Program-made: the position numbers and the translations under genes
The notes under the pieces: model-generated
Told to the model about the DNA's origin: nothing
Seen by the model: only the letters and a program-made list of their open reading frames with translations
Database searches by the model: none
Part shown: positions 33,038 to 40,880 of the stretch, piece by piece
How positions within the stretch are numbered: the first letter of the stretch is position 1
Layout of the letters: each line of letters opens with the position of its first letter
Assembly (NCBI RefSeq): GCF_016464385.1
Contig: NZ_JADMLH010000001.1
Coordinates: 761,130 to 825,129, forward strand
Length of the DNA stretch: 64,000 bases
Reading direction: 5' to 3'
Source: Nucisporomicrobium flavum
GTDB lineage: Bacteria; Actinomycetota; Actinomycetes; Mycobacteriales; Micromonosporaceae

Positions 33038-34493
33038 CCTCGCGTTCGCCCACGCGGCTGCGGCGGCGGCCGTACCCGAGGTAGATGGCCAGGCCGATGA
33101 CCAGCCAGGCGAGGAAGCGCAGCCAGGTCTCCACCGACAGGTTGGTCATCAGGTAGAGGCAGGCGAGCGCCGATACCGCCGGCAGCACCGGCGAGAACGG
33201 CACCCGGAACGGCCGGTCCATGCCCGGGCGGGTGCGCCGCAGGATCGGTACGGCCACCGAGACGATCACGAAGGCGAACAGGGTGCCGATGCTGACCAGG
33301 TTCGCCAGCGACGACAGCGGGACGAGGCCCGCGAGCAGCGCGACGCCGGCGGTGACCACGATGGTGATCCGGTACGGGGTGCCCCAGCGGGGGTGCACGG
33401 CGCCCGCGGCCGGCGGGAGGAGACGGTCGCGGGACATGGCGAAGCCGATGCGGCCGATGGCGACGATGTCGACGAGGATGACGCTGGTCAGCCCGGCCAC
33501 CGCGGCGATCGACACGAGCGAGGAGGCCCAGCCGGCGCCGACGGCGGAGAAGGCGGAGGCGATGGGCGCGCCCGGGTCGATCTGCCGGTAGTCGACCATG
33601 CCGACCACCACGAACGACACGAGGACGTACAGCAGCGCCGAGACGCCGAGCGTGCCGAAGAGCGCGAGCGGCAGGTCGCGGCGGGGCTTGCGGGTCTCCT
33701 CGCCGAGGTTGGCGACGGCCTCGAACCCGGTGTACGCGAAGAACACGACGGCCGCCGCAGTGAGCACGCCGGCGATGCCGAACATGGACGGCTCGATGCC
33801 GAACAGGGCCTGCGACAGCGGCTGGGCCAGCCCGGAGGTGTCGTCGTCCACCGGCCGGGCGGGCGGTACGAACGGGGTCAGGTTGGCGGCCTTGACGAAG
33901 AACGCGCCGGCGATGACCACGAAGACGCAGATGGACACCTTCACCACGACGAGCACGTTGGTGACCCGCGACGACTGCCGGATGCCGACGGTCGCGACGG
34001 CGCCGAGCAGCACGGTGATGAGGATGGCACCCACGTTGACGGTGCTGGACTCGCCGAAGAGCGCGGCGGGCAGGTGCAGCAGCTCGGCGAGGTACCCCGA
34101 CCAGCCCCGGGCCACCACGGCCGCGCCCAGCGCGAACTCGAGCACCAGGTCCCAGCCGATGATCCACGCGATGATCTCGCCCATGGTGGCGTACGCGTAC
34201 GTGTAGGCGCTGCCGGCGGTCGGCACGCTGGAGGCCAGCTCGGCGTAGCACAGGGCGGCGAGCAGGCTGGCCACCCCGGCGAGGACGAACGAGACGATGA
34301 CGGCCGGTCCGGCGTGGTCGCGGGCCTCGATGCCGGTGAGCGTGAAGATGCCCGTACCGATGACGATGCCGATGCCGAATCCCATGAGGTCGACCGGGCC
34401 GAGGCGGCGCCGCAGCCGGCGGGTGCCGCCGTCCTGCTCGTCACCGCTCTGGGCGAGGACGTCCTCGATGGGTTTGGTACGCATGACCGACAC
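33018..34493 (-). CDS. APC-family amino acid permease
   Basis: A 491-residue secondary transporter with twelve predicted membrane segments. The first helix carries the substrate-site motif GIVIGTGIFTLTG and helix 6 the GFEAVANLGEETRKPRRDLP signature typical of the cationic amino acid transporter subgroup (YfnA/CAT-like). It should take up amino acids by proton symport. GTG 34493 is chosen because GGGAG lies 5 bp upstream; ATG 34484 is the next in-frame start. It is transcribed alone; the 3' end overlaps the SLATT-like gene. Confidence 0.92.
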   Translation of the reverse strand: MSVMRTKPIEDVLAQSGDEQDGGTRRLRRRLGPVDLMGFGIGIVIGTGIFTLTGIEARDHAGPAVIVSFVLAGVASLLAALCYAELASSVPTAGSAYTYAYATMGEIIAWIIGWDLVLEFALGAAVVARGWSGYLAELLHLPAALFGESSTVNVGAILITVLLGAVATVGIRQSSRVTNVLVVVKVSICVFVVIAGAFFVKAANLTPFVPPARPVDDDTSGLAQPLSQALFGIEPSMFGIAGVLTAAAVVFFAYTGFEAVANLGEETRKPRRDLPLALFGTLGVSALLYVLVSFVVVGMVDYRQIDPGAPIASAFSAVGAGWASSLVSIAAVAGLTSVILVDIVAIGRIGFAMSRDRLLPPAAGAVHPRWGTPYRITIVVTAGVALLAGLVPLSSLANLVSIGTLFAFVIVSVAVPILRRTRPGMDRPFRVPFSPVLPAVSALACLYLMTNLSVETWLRFLAWLVIGLAIYLGYGRRRSRVGEREVTSSTR

Positions 34494-34571
34494 GTCGTCT
34501 CCCTTGTCCCGCGGCGCCTCCGGCGCGGCCGGTGTACCCCTGCCGGACACCGCCGTAACGTCCGGGGCGGG

Positions 34572-34982
34572 TCATGCCGTGGCGATCACCGCGGCGGACG
34601 CCGCGACCAGCGCGGCCGCGAGCCGGGCCCGGTCGGCGCGGAGCAGCCCCGCGATCCGCCGCGGGTCGTGACCGGCGCCGAGACGCTGGTGCGCGGGAGC
34701 GGCGGCGAAGGCTGTGACCAGCGCTGCGGCGGCCGTGGCGGCCAGCGCCACCCACGTCCACGGGCCGGGGCCGGTGAGCAGCGCCCAGCAGCCGGCCGCG
34801 ACCAGCCCGCCGTAGATCAGGGCGACCAGCGGGGTGATCGCGCGGGTGTGGGCGCGGTGGGCCTCCGGCCACCGGTCGGCGCCGGCCCGGGCCAGCGCCG
34901 GATAGACGAGCACCGTCACGGTGGCCTGGAAGCCGAGATGAACCGCGGTCGCCGCCAGCAGGGCCGTACCGGATGCCGTCAC
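34572..34982 (-). CDS. Four-TM small membrane protein
   Basis: A 136-residue membrane protein with four hydrophobic segments (about 5-27, 50-70, 75-95 and 118-135). It resembles small actinobacterial integral membrane proteins of unknown function (DUF1772-like arrangement, with VYPALA after the first helix), but the match is weak. The GTG at 34982 overlaps the stop codon of the preceding glyoxalase-fold gene (GTGA), so the two are translationally coupled. No function assigned. Confidence 0.65.
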   Translation of the reverse strand: MTASGTALLAATAVHLGFQATVTVLVYPALARAGADRWPEAHRAHTRAITPLVALIYGGLVAAGCWALLTGPGPWTWVALAATAAAALVTAFAAAPAHQRLGAGHDPRRIAGLLRADRARLAAALVAASAAVIATA

Positions 34983-35359
34983 CGGGGCTGGAACAGCTCG
35001 ACCAGGTTCCCCGCGGGGTCGGCGATCAGGATCTGTCGTCCGCCGGGCCCGGCGACCTCGTCGCTGCGAAACGTCACGCCGGCGGCACGCAGCCGCTCGA
35101 TCTCGGCGTCCAGGTCGTCGACGACGAGGTGGATGCGATTGCGGCCGGGCGCCGACAGGTCGTCCGGGGTGGCGCGAGCGCCCGAGCTGGCCGCCCCGGA
35201 CAGCAGGAGGCGCAGCGGGCCGCGGGTCACGTCGGCGAAGGCGGCCGGCGCGGGGTTGCTGAGGATCTCGAACCCGAGCAGGGACGTGTAGAACTCGACG
35301 GCGGCCGGGACGTCGTCGACGAGGTAACGAACGCTGACGTACGCGTCAGGTGTTGACAA
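34979..35359 (-). CDS. VOC/glyoxalase-fold protein
   Basis: A 126-residue protein of the vicinal-oxygen-chelate superfamily, with the paired beta-alpha-beta-beta-beta units and the C-terminal motif DPAGNLVELFQP. Metal ligands are suggested by His in NRIHLVVDD and Glu in NLVELF. Members include glyoxalases, fosfomycin/bleomycin resistance proteins and dioxygenases; this single-domain sequence does not allow a choice. It is first in a two-gene operon with the small membrane protein. ATG 35359. Confidence 0.85.
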   Translation of the reverse strand: MSTPDAYVSVRYLVDDVPAAVEFYTSLLGFEILSNPAPAAFADVTRGPLRLLLSGAASSGARATPDDLSAPGRNRIHLVVDDLDAEIERLRAAGVTFRSDEVAGPGGRQILIADPAGNLVELFQPR

Positions 35360-35468
35360 GGCGGGACTCCTGGTGCCGTCGGTTGGCGGACACCGCGGGC
35401 GGGCGTCCGTCCCTACGCTCGCATGTGGACCGGTGCAGGTCCAGCAACGTCAACGGGGAGGAACCATT

Positions 35469-36311
35469 GTGAGAGCCATACTCACCCGCCTGCGCGTGGC
35501 GGGGATGACCGCGGCGGCAGTCGTCGCGGCGATACCGGCACCGGCCGGCGCGGCGGCGGCCCTGACCGTCTCGGACATCTCGTTCAGCACGGAGCACGTG
35601 GACGTGCGGCAGGCCCCGGCCCTGGTCGAGCTGCGCTTCACCGTCACCGGCGCGGACCCGGCTGCGTCGGAGATCAGCGGCGCCGTCTGGTACGCCCAGT
35701 TCGCCGGCGGCCGGCAGATCGGCCCGGACACCTTCGTCCCGTACGACGCGGGCGTGTCGGGCGGCGGCCCGGTCACGATCGGCGTCCCGCTGTCCGTGCC
35801 GCAGTACGGCGCCACCGGCACCGCGGTCTGGCGGCCGGTGAAGCTCACCGCCCGCGACGGCTACGCCGGCGACCTCGCGCTGGAGGGCGCCGCACTCGAG
35901 GGCGCGGAGGTCGGTGTCACGCAGCTGGTCGACTCGGTCCGGCCGGTGTTCCACGAGGTGGGCCTCTGGCCGGGTCAGTCGCCGGAGGTCGTGGATCCCG
36001 GCTCCGGCGCAACGGTGACGTACCGGGTCACGGTCAGCGACCTGCAGGCCGGCTTCTGGAAGGGGCGGCTGATCCTGGCCGGGCCGCGCGGGCACCGGGT
36101 GGAGTCGGGGTTCGCGGTGGCCTTCGACGGACGGCACCTGACCTGCGGCACCGACAGCCTCATCGAGGACGTCTTCGACCACGTCGACTGTTCCGTCCCG
36201 GTGGTCGTCCCGGCCGGCACGTGGCGGGTCGCCCGGGTCGTCCTGACCGACCAGGCTCAGAACCGTACGACCGTACGGCGTCCCGCGGCTCCGCTGGTGA
36301 CCGTGAGTTGA
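35469..36311 (+). CDS. Secreted protein with Ig-like beta domains
   Basis: A 280-residue exported protein. A signal peptide (about 1-29, AAIPAPAGAAAA) is followed by what look like two beta-sandwich domains (about 30-155 and 160-278), judged from alternating polar/hydrophobic strands such as VELRFTVTGADP, GGPVTIGVPLSVP, TYRVTVSDLQAGFWKG, WRVARVVLTDQAQNRT. The FWKGRLILAGP part resembles domains in secreted bacterial calcium- or sugar-binding repeats. One disulfide pair (C in LTCGTDS and DCSVP) is possible. GTG 35469 follows GGGGAGGA by 6 bp. Function unknown. Confidence 0.72.
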   Translation: MRAILTRLRVAGMTAAAVVAAIPAPAGAAAALTVSDISFSTEHVDVRQAPALVELRFTVTGADPAASEISGAVWYAQFAGGRQIGPDTFVPYDAGVSGGGPVTIGVPLSVPQYGATGTAVWRPVKLTARDGYAGDLALEGAALEGAEVGVTQLVDSVRPVFHEVGLWPGQSPEVVDPGSGATVTYRVTVSDLQAGFWKGRLILAGPRGHRVESGFAVAFDGRHLTCGTDSLIEDVFDHVDCSVPVVVPAGTWRVARVVLTDQAQNRTTVRRPAAPLVTVS

Positions 36312-36317
36312 GCCGGC

Positions 36318-36350
36318 GTACGCACCCGGGCACGTGTCCCGGGTGCGTAC
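36318..36350. terminator. Bidirectional 13-bp terminator hairpin
   Basis: GTACGCACCCGGG (36318-36330) and CCCGGGTGCGTAC (36338-36350) are perfect arms around a 7-nt loop. It fills the 47-bp gap between two convergent genes and can end both. Confidence 0.75.
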
Positions 36351-36358
36351 CGGTCCGG

Positions 36359-36562
36359 TCAGCGGCCGAAGGCGAAGCGACGGCGCTTCTTCTGGCGCCC
36401 GAACTGGCCCTGCAGGGTGTCGGCGCCCTTGCGCAGCAGGCGGGTGCCGCGGTTCGGGCCGCGCTTGGCCTCCACCACGTCGCTGAGCTTGCGGGCGCCC
36501 GCGGCGGCGAGCGGGACGGCGATGGCCATCAGGACGTATCGGCGTACGAGTGCGAAGAGCAT
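36359..36562 (-). CDS. Small basic one-TM protein
   Basis: A 67-residue protein with one membrane segment (about 5-22) and a strongly basic C-terminus (GRQKKRRRFAFGR). Similar small actinobacterial proteins are common and uncharacterised. ATG 36562 is preceded by GGAGA about 8 bp upstream. It shares the divergent gap 36563-36794 with the LPMO gene. Function unknown; a membrane-associated nucleic-acid or protein contact through the basic tail is only a guess. Confidence 0.65.
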   Translation of the reverse strand: MLFALVRRYVLMAIAVPLAAAGARKLSDVVEAKRGPNRGTRLLRKGADTLQGQFGRQKKRRRFAFGR

Positions 36563-36609
36563 GGTGTCCGTCTCCAGGGTGAGCAGGGTGTGTCTCCGGG
36601 AGGTGCTTA

Positions 36610-36646
36610 CCCCGTCCGGGCCCCGCCCATCCCCGCCCGGACGGGG
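36610..36646. promoter_or_regulatory. Perfect 11-bp inverted repeat upstream of the LPMO gene
   Basis: CCCCGTCCGGG (36610-36620) and CCCGGACGGGG (36636-36646) are exact complements around a 15-nt loop. It lies in the 232-bp gap between the divergent small basic protein and LPMO genes, 48 bp and 149 bp from their starts. It may be an operator, an attenuator of one transcript, or a terminator shielding one promoter. Confidence 0.55.
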
Positions 36647-36794
36647 GATCGGAAGTTCCGGACATTGACTTTTGTGGATCAGGTGGCGAGGCTGGGTGCG
36701 GCACAGCCGCCGGAGCCGCGCGGCGACGGGCGACCAGGGCAGTCCCCGTCCTCCCCCGAACCCCCCATCTCCAGTTCAGGAGTGCTGAGCCCGC

Positions 36795-37865
36795 ATGTCC
36801 TCATTCCTCCGCGCACGACTTCTCATCAGCGCCCTCGCCGGCCTGCTGGCCGCTGGGACGCTCGCCGTGGTCATGCCGTCGGCTCCCGCCGCCGCGCACG
36901 GCAACGTCACCGGACCCGCCTCCCGCAACTACAGCTGTTACGAACGGTGGGGCAGCAAGTTCCAGGACCCGGCCATGGCCACCCAGGACCCGATGTGCTG
37001 GCAGGCGTGGCAGGCCGACCCGAACGCCATGTGGAACTGGAACGGCCTGTTCCGCGAGGGCGTCGCCGGCAACCATCAGGCCGCCATCCCCGACGGCCAG
37101 CTCTGCAGCGCCGGGCACACGCAGAACGGCCGCTACAACGCGATGGACACCGTCGGCGACTGGACGCCCACCACGGTCGGCAACAGCTTCAACGTCCACC
37201 TCTTCGACGGTGCCAGCCACGGCGCCGACTACATCCGGGTGTACGTCACCAAGCCCGGCTTCAACCCCGTGACCCAGGCGCTGAAGTGGTCGGACCTGGA
37301 CCTCGTGAGCCAGATCGGCAACACCCCGGCGTCGCGCTGGACCCCGGCCACCGGCGGCGTGGCGATCGACGTCCCGGTCGCGCTGTCCGGGCGTACGGGA
37401 CGGGCCATGGTGTACACGATCTGGCAGGCCAGCCACCTCGACCAGTCGTACTACTTCTGCAGCGACGTGTCGTTCGGCGGCACCGGCACGACCCCGCCGA
37501 CCACGCCCCCGACCACGCCGCCCACGACCCCGCCGACGACCCCGCCCACCACGCCGCCGGGCTCGTCGGCCGGGTGCACCGCGACCTACGCGCAGACCGG
37601 GCAGTGGCAGGGCGGCTACCAGGCCGACGTCACCGTGACGGCCGGCTCGACGGCGATCAAGTCGTGGCGGGTGACCCTCGGGTACGGCTCCGCCCAGACG
37701 GTGGCGAACTCGTGGAACGCCACGGTCAGCGCGTCCGGGACCACCGTGACGGCGTCCAACGCGTCGTACAACGGGTCGGTGGGCGCGGGAGCGAAGACGA
37801 CCTTCGGCTTCGTCGGCTCGGGAACCCCGGGCACCCCCACCCTCACCTGTACCGCCACCACCTGA
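36795..37865 (+). CDS. AA10 lytic polysaccharide monooxygenase with CBM2
   Basis: A 356-residue secreted copper enzyme that cleaves crystalline cellulose or chitin oxidatively. After a signal peptide ending PAAA, the mature protein begins with His35 (HGNVTGPASRNY), the first copper ligand of the histidine brace; His142 (DGASHGADYI) is the likely second. The AA10 domain runs to about 230, then a Thr-Pro linker (TTPP repeats, about 231-256) leads to a CBM2 (about 260-356: CTATYAQTGQWQGGYQADVTV, KSWRV, NASYNGSVGAG). CBM2 favours cellulose as substrate. A CebR-type box lies 39 bp after the stop. Confidence 0.93.
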   Translation: MSSFLRARLLISALAGLLAAGTLAVVMPSAPAAAHGNVTGPASRNYSCYERWGSKFQDPAMATQDPMCWQAWQADPNAMWNWNGLFREGVAGNHQAAIPDGQLCSAGHTQNGRYNAMDTVGDWTPTTVGNSFNVHLFDGASHGADYIRVYVTKPGFNPVTQALKWSDLDLVSQIGNTPASRWTPATGGVAIDVPVALSGRTGRAMVYTIWQASHLDQSYYFCSDVSFGGTGTTPPTTPPTTPPTTPPTTPPTTPPGSSAGCTATYAQTGQWQGGYQADVTVTAGSTAIKSWRVTLGYGSAQTVANSWNATVSASGTTVTASNASYNGSVGAGAKTTFGFVGSGTPGTPTLTCTATT

Positions 37866-37903
37866 CCTCTGTCACAGCCGTGTGAAGACTGTTACATTCG
37901 TCG

Positions 37904-37919
37904 ATGGGAGCGCTCCCAT
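37904..37919. promoter_or_regulatory. CebR operator (ATGGGAGCGCTCCCAT)
   Basis: A perfect 16-bp palindrome containing TGGGAGCGCTCCCA, the well-known operator of the LacI-family cellobiose/cello-oligosaccharide repressors CebR (Streptomyces) and CelR (Thermobifida). A -10-like TACATT (37894-37899 or 1 bp earlier) and a weak -35-like TGTCAC (37870-37875) precede it, so it sits at the expected transcription start. No cellulase gene follows. Confidence 0.88.
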
Positions 37920-37980
37920 GACCATCCGTCCGAGATACGAGGAGACCACCACGCACGTACCGCGCGATCCGGCTCCCTAA
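37918..37980 (+). other. Orphan CebR-controlled leader (20-codon ORF, RBS without gene)
   Basis: The transcript expected from the CebR promoter contains GAGGAGACCACC (37938-37949), a normal ribosome-binding site with spacing, followed by ACG instead of a start codon and no open gene. A 20-codon ORF, ATG 37918 to TAA 37980, spans the site in the same frame. A strong terminator follows at 37995. The segment looks like the 5' leader of a deleted cellulase gene, or a small regulated RNA of about 120 nt. Confidence 0.55.
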
Positions 37981-37994
37981 CCCACACCGTCCCC

Positions 37995-38022
37995 GGGGGA
38001 CGAGGCGCCCTCCTCGTCCCCC
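37995..38022. terminator. 11-bp terminator hairpin after the orphan leader
   Basis: GGGGGACGAGG (37995-38005) and CCTCGTCCCCC (38012-38022) are perfect arms around a 6-nt loop. It ends any transcript started at the CebR-type promoter, and possibly LPMO read-through, 22 bp before the next gene. Confidence 0.75.
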
Positions 38023-38044
38023 ACTCCCCTGTCACACTGCCGCC

Positions 38045-38623
38045 ATGACCCCGATCACCGGACGGCACGTCGAGCAGGCCGTGCAGGAACTGCGGCGGGT
38101 GCTGACCCCGTACGCATCGGGCGACTGGGACGTCCCGGCCGGCTCCCTGACCTGGACCTGCTGGACCACCGCCGCCCACGTCGCGCACGATCTCACGGCG
38201 TACGCGATGCAGCTCGCGTCGTGCGAGCCGCGCCGCTACCTCCCGCTGGACCTGCGGGTCCGGCCGGGCACCCCGCCGGACGACATCCTCGACATCATCG
38301 GCGCCGCCGGGCACCTGCTGGCCACCGGTTTGTCCGCGGCACCCCCGGACGCCCGGGCCTGGCACTGGGGACCCACCGACGCCTCGGGATTCGCCGCGCT
38401 CGGCGTGAACGAGACGCTGGTGCACACGTACGACCTCAGCCAGGGCCTCGGCATCGCCTGGCTCCCCCCGGACGATCTCGCCGCCCGGGTGCTGGACCGG
38501 CTGTTCCCCGACGCCCCGGCCGGCGATCCCGCACCCGTGCTGCTGTGGTGCACCGGCCGGATCGCCCTGCCCGGCCGACCCCGCCGCACCTCCTGGAAGC
38601 TCGTCGCGGCCATCGATGACTAG
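38045..38623 (+). CDS. DinB/maleylpyruvate-isomerase-like protein
   Basis: A 192-residue protein of the mycothiol-dependent maleylpyruvate isomerase N-terminal (DinB-like four-helix) family. A metal-binding triad is suggested by His in TTAAHVAHDLTAYAMQL and in NETLVHTYDLSQGLG. Such actinobacterial enzymes use mycothiol as cofactor in detoxification or isomerisation reactions. It is transcribed alone; ATG 38045 lies 22 bp after the terminator hairpin. The substrate is unknown. Confidence 0.8.
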   Translation: MTPITGRHVEQAVQELRRVLTPYASGDWDVPAGSLTWTCWTTAAHVAHDLTAYAMQLASCEPRRYLPLDLRVRPGTPPDDILDIIGAAGHLLATGLSAAPPDARAWHWGPTDASGFAALGVNETLVHTYDLSQGLGIAWLPPDDLAARVLDRLFPDAPAGDPAPVLLWCTGRIALPGRPRRTSWKLVAAIDD

Positions 38624-38682
38624 GCGATCCGCAGCGGGGTAACCGGATGCCTACTCAGCGTCCGGTAGTCAGGGAGGGCCCG

Positions 38683-39522
38683 ATGGCGACGAAGGAACCC
38701 GCCGAGATCGCCCACGCCGCGGTGGCGACCGGGGTGAAGAAGGCCGACCTGCGGTGGGACAAGACCCTGGTCGGGTCGTTCCTCGCCGGCGCGTACATCG
38801 CCTTCGGTGGGCTCGTGGCCATCTCCGTGTCGTCCGGTCTGGACACGAAGACGTGGGGCAGCCTGCCCACGCTCTTCACCGGGGCGGCGTTCACCCTGGG
38901 CCTGGTGCTGGTCCTCATCGCCGGCTCGCACCTGCTGACCGGCAACATGCTGCTCGTGCCGATCGGCGCCATGCAGGGCCGGCTCACCTGGCGCGACATC
39001 GCCACGAACTTCACCCTCGTGCTGATCGGCAACGTGGCCGGCGCCGTCTTCGTGGCGTTCTTCCTCGCCGTGCAGACCGGCGTCATCGGCCACGTCGGCA
39101 GCGACGCGGGCACCTCCGGGGCGATGACCTACGACCGGCTCGCCGCGATCGCCCAGGCCAAGGGCGTGCACGAGAGCAACTGGCAGATCTTCCTGCGCGC
39201 GGTCGGCTGCAACTGGCTGGTCTGCCTCGCCGTCTGGATCTCGCTCGCCGCGGACAACGTGTCGGGCAAGATCCTGGCCATCTTCTTCCCCATCATGGCG
39301 TTCGTCGCGATGGGCTTCGACCACGTCGTCGCCAACATGTTCTTCCTCCCGGCCGCGATCTTCGCCGGGGTGCCCGGCCTCGGCTGGGACGACACCCTGC
39401 GCAACTGGGCGCTGGCGTTCGTCGGCAACCTCGTCGGCGCGGTCGTCTTCGTCGCGACGTCGTACTGGTACCTCTACCTGCGCGACGAGCCCTCCGAGGA
39501 GAAGCCGCGCGAGCTCACCTGA
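38683..39522 (+). CDS. Formate/nitrite transporter (FNT) channel
   Basis: A 279-residue pentameric channel subunit with six membrane segments. FNT signatures are visible: GGLVAISVSSG after helix 1, LTGNMLLVP, CNWLVCLAVWISLAADNVSGKI (half-helix with the central pore residues) and GFDHVVANMF with the pore histidine. It conducts formate, nitrite or hydrosulfide. ATG 38683 follows GGGAGG by 6 bp; an in-frame ATG at 38647 lacks one. The 3' end overlaps the nitrilase gene, on the other strand, by 49 bp. Confidence 0.92.
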   Translation: MATKEPAEIAHAAVATGVKKADLRWDKTLVGSFLAGAYIAFGGLVAISVSSGLDTKTWGSLPTLFTGAAFTLGLVLVLIAGSHLLTGNMLLVPIGAMQGRLTWRDIATNFTLVLIGNVAGAVFVAFFLAVQTGVIGHVGSDAGTSGAMTYDRLAAIAQAKGVHESNWQIFLRAVGCNWLVCLAVWISLAADNVSGKILAIFFPIMAFVAMGFDHVVANMFFLPAAIFAGVPGLGWDDTLRNWALAFVGNLVGAVVFVATSYWYLYLRDEPSEEKPRELT

Positions 39523-40208
39523 CGACCCGCCGGCAGCTCGGCGACGACCACCTCGCCCGGCCCGGGCCCGGCCTGGGCGATCACCGAGCCGTCCGGCCGC
39601 CAGAACCCGGAACCACCCGCGCCCACCAGCGGCCCGTCGGGCCCGGCACCGCACGACAGCACCACGGGTACGCCGTTCGCCGTCGCCCGGCCCACCATCC
39701 GCTCGTCGCGCGGATCCTCCGGCGAGTTGAGCGTGGTGGCGACGTACACCTCGGCGCCCGCCGCGACCGTGGCGGCGGCGTGCTCCGGGATCGACGCGTC
39801 CCGGCAGATCGCCAGGCCGAGCCGGAGGCCGTCGAGGGGCAGCACGACGTGCTCGCCGCCCGGCGCGAACCGGTCGTCCTCCGGCGGATGCAGGTGGATC
39901 TTCCGGTACGCCACCGTCACCCCGGAACCGTCGACGAGCAGCAACGCGATGTGCTCGCTGCCCTCGGCCTCCCGCACCGGCGCACCTGCGAGGGCGTACG
40001 CGCCGGCGTCCGCGCACGCCGCCACGATCGGCGCGAGCCGGGAATCACCCGGGTCGACGGGAGGCGCGTCGAGGTTGTAGCCGGTGAGCGACAACTCCGG
40101 GAACACCACCAGCCGCGCCCCGGCCGTACGGACCACCCGCGCGTGGGTGGCGGCGTTGGCCGCGACGTCGTACGCGACGACCGGGGGCTGGGCGACGGCG
40201 ATGCGCAA
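39474..40208 (-). CDS. Carbon-nitrogen hydrolase (nitrilase superfamily)
   Basis: A 244-residue amidase-fold enzyme. The Glu-Lys-Cys triad is visible: E in VVFPELSLTGYN, K in VAYRKIHLHPP and C in LAICRDASIPEHA. The family cleaves C-N bonds of amides or nitriles. The start is TTG 40208: GGAG lies 5 bp upstream and the first conserved strand (RIAVAQPPV) begins there; no ATG or GTG is available nearby. The last about 16 residues, Ser/Arg-rich, are read from the antisense strand of the FNT gene and are probably dispensable. Substrate unknown. Confidence 0.86.
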   Translation of the reverse strand: MRIAVAQPPVVAYDVAANAATHARVVRTAGARLVVFPELSLTGYNLDAPPVDPGDSRLAPIVAACADAGAYALAGAPVREAEGSEHIALLLVDGSGVTVAYRKIHLHPPEDDRFAPGGEHVVLPLDGLRLGLAICRDASIPEHAAATVAAGAEVYVATTLNSPEDPRDERMVGRATANGVPVVLSCGAGPDGPLVGAGGSGFWRPDGSVIAQAGPGPGEVVVAELPAGRQVSSRGFSSEGSSRR

Positions 40209-40310
40209 CGGTTCTCCGCGGGTCTGCGACGGGCTCGATCCGACCGGCAGCGTACGCGAGGCGCCGTAAATCGCTGGCCCGCGCCCCCGTGGCCGCCTAC
40301 GGTCCGCGCC

Positions 40311-40841
40311 ATGCAGATACGCCGCGAAGAGCCCGGGGACCACGAGGCCGTACTGGAGGTCAACCGCCGCGCGTTCGGCGACCAGGGCGCGGTGGTGGCC
40401 GCCCTCGTCGACGGCCTGCGCCGCGACGACCCGGAGGCGCTGTCGCTGGTCGCGGTGGACGGCGACCGGGTGACCGGGCACGTGATGTGCACCCGCAGCC
40501 TGCTCGACGCGCCGCCGCGGCTGGTGGACGTGCAGGTGCTCAGCCCGCTCGCCGTGCTGCCCGGGCACCAGCGGCAGGGCACCGGCTCCGCGCTGGTCGG
40601 CGCCGCGATCGAGGCCGTGGCGGCAGGCGGGGCGCCGCTGCTGTTCCTCGAGGGCGACCCGGCGTACTACTCGCGGCTCGGCTTCACACCGGGCGGCGAG
40701 CACGGGTTCCGCAAACCGTCGCTGCGGATCCCGGACGCGGCGTTCCAGGTCGTGCGGCTGCCCGCGTACGAGCCGTGGATGACGGGCACACTGGTCTATT
40801 CCGCCACGTTCTGGGAGTACGACTGCGTCGGGCTCCGCTGA
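40311..40841 (+). CDS. GNAT-family N-acetyltransferase
   Basis: A 176-residue acetyltransferase. The acetyl-CoA loop is LPGHQRQGTGSALV (motif A, Q/RxxGxG/A), followed by LFLEGDPAYYSRLGFTPGG (motif B). It is closest in pattern to the YhbS-type group of small GNATs that acetylate unknown amines. TACGGT lies 8 bp before the ATG and there is no Shine-Dalgarno, so translation is likely leaderless. It is divergent from the nitrilase and 33 bp from the end lies the promoter of the next gene. Confidence 0.9.
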   Translation: MQIRREEPGDHEAVLEVNRRAFGDQGAVVAALVDGLRRDDPEALSLVAVDGDRVTGHVMCTRSLLDAPPRLVDVQVLSPLAVLPGHQRQGTGSALVGAAIEAVAAGGAPLLFLEGDPAYYSRLGFTPGGEHGFRKPSLRIPDAAFQVVRLPAYEPWMTGTLVYSATFWEYDCVGLR

Positions 40842-40880
40842 GATCGCGCGTCGCGGTGCCATGCCGCAGAATCGATGCGC

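Noticed and set aside
36611..36794. Riboswitch in the LPMO leader
   Set aside because: A strong stem exists but no conserved aptamer core of a known class was recognised.
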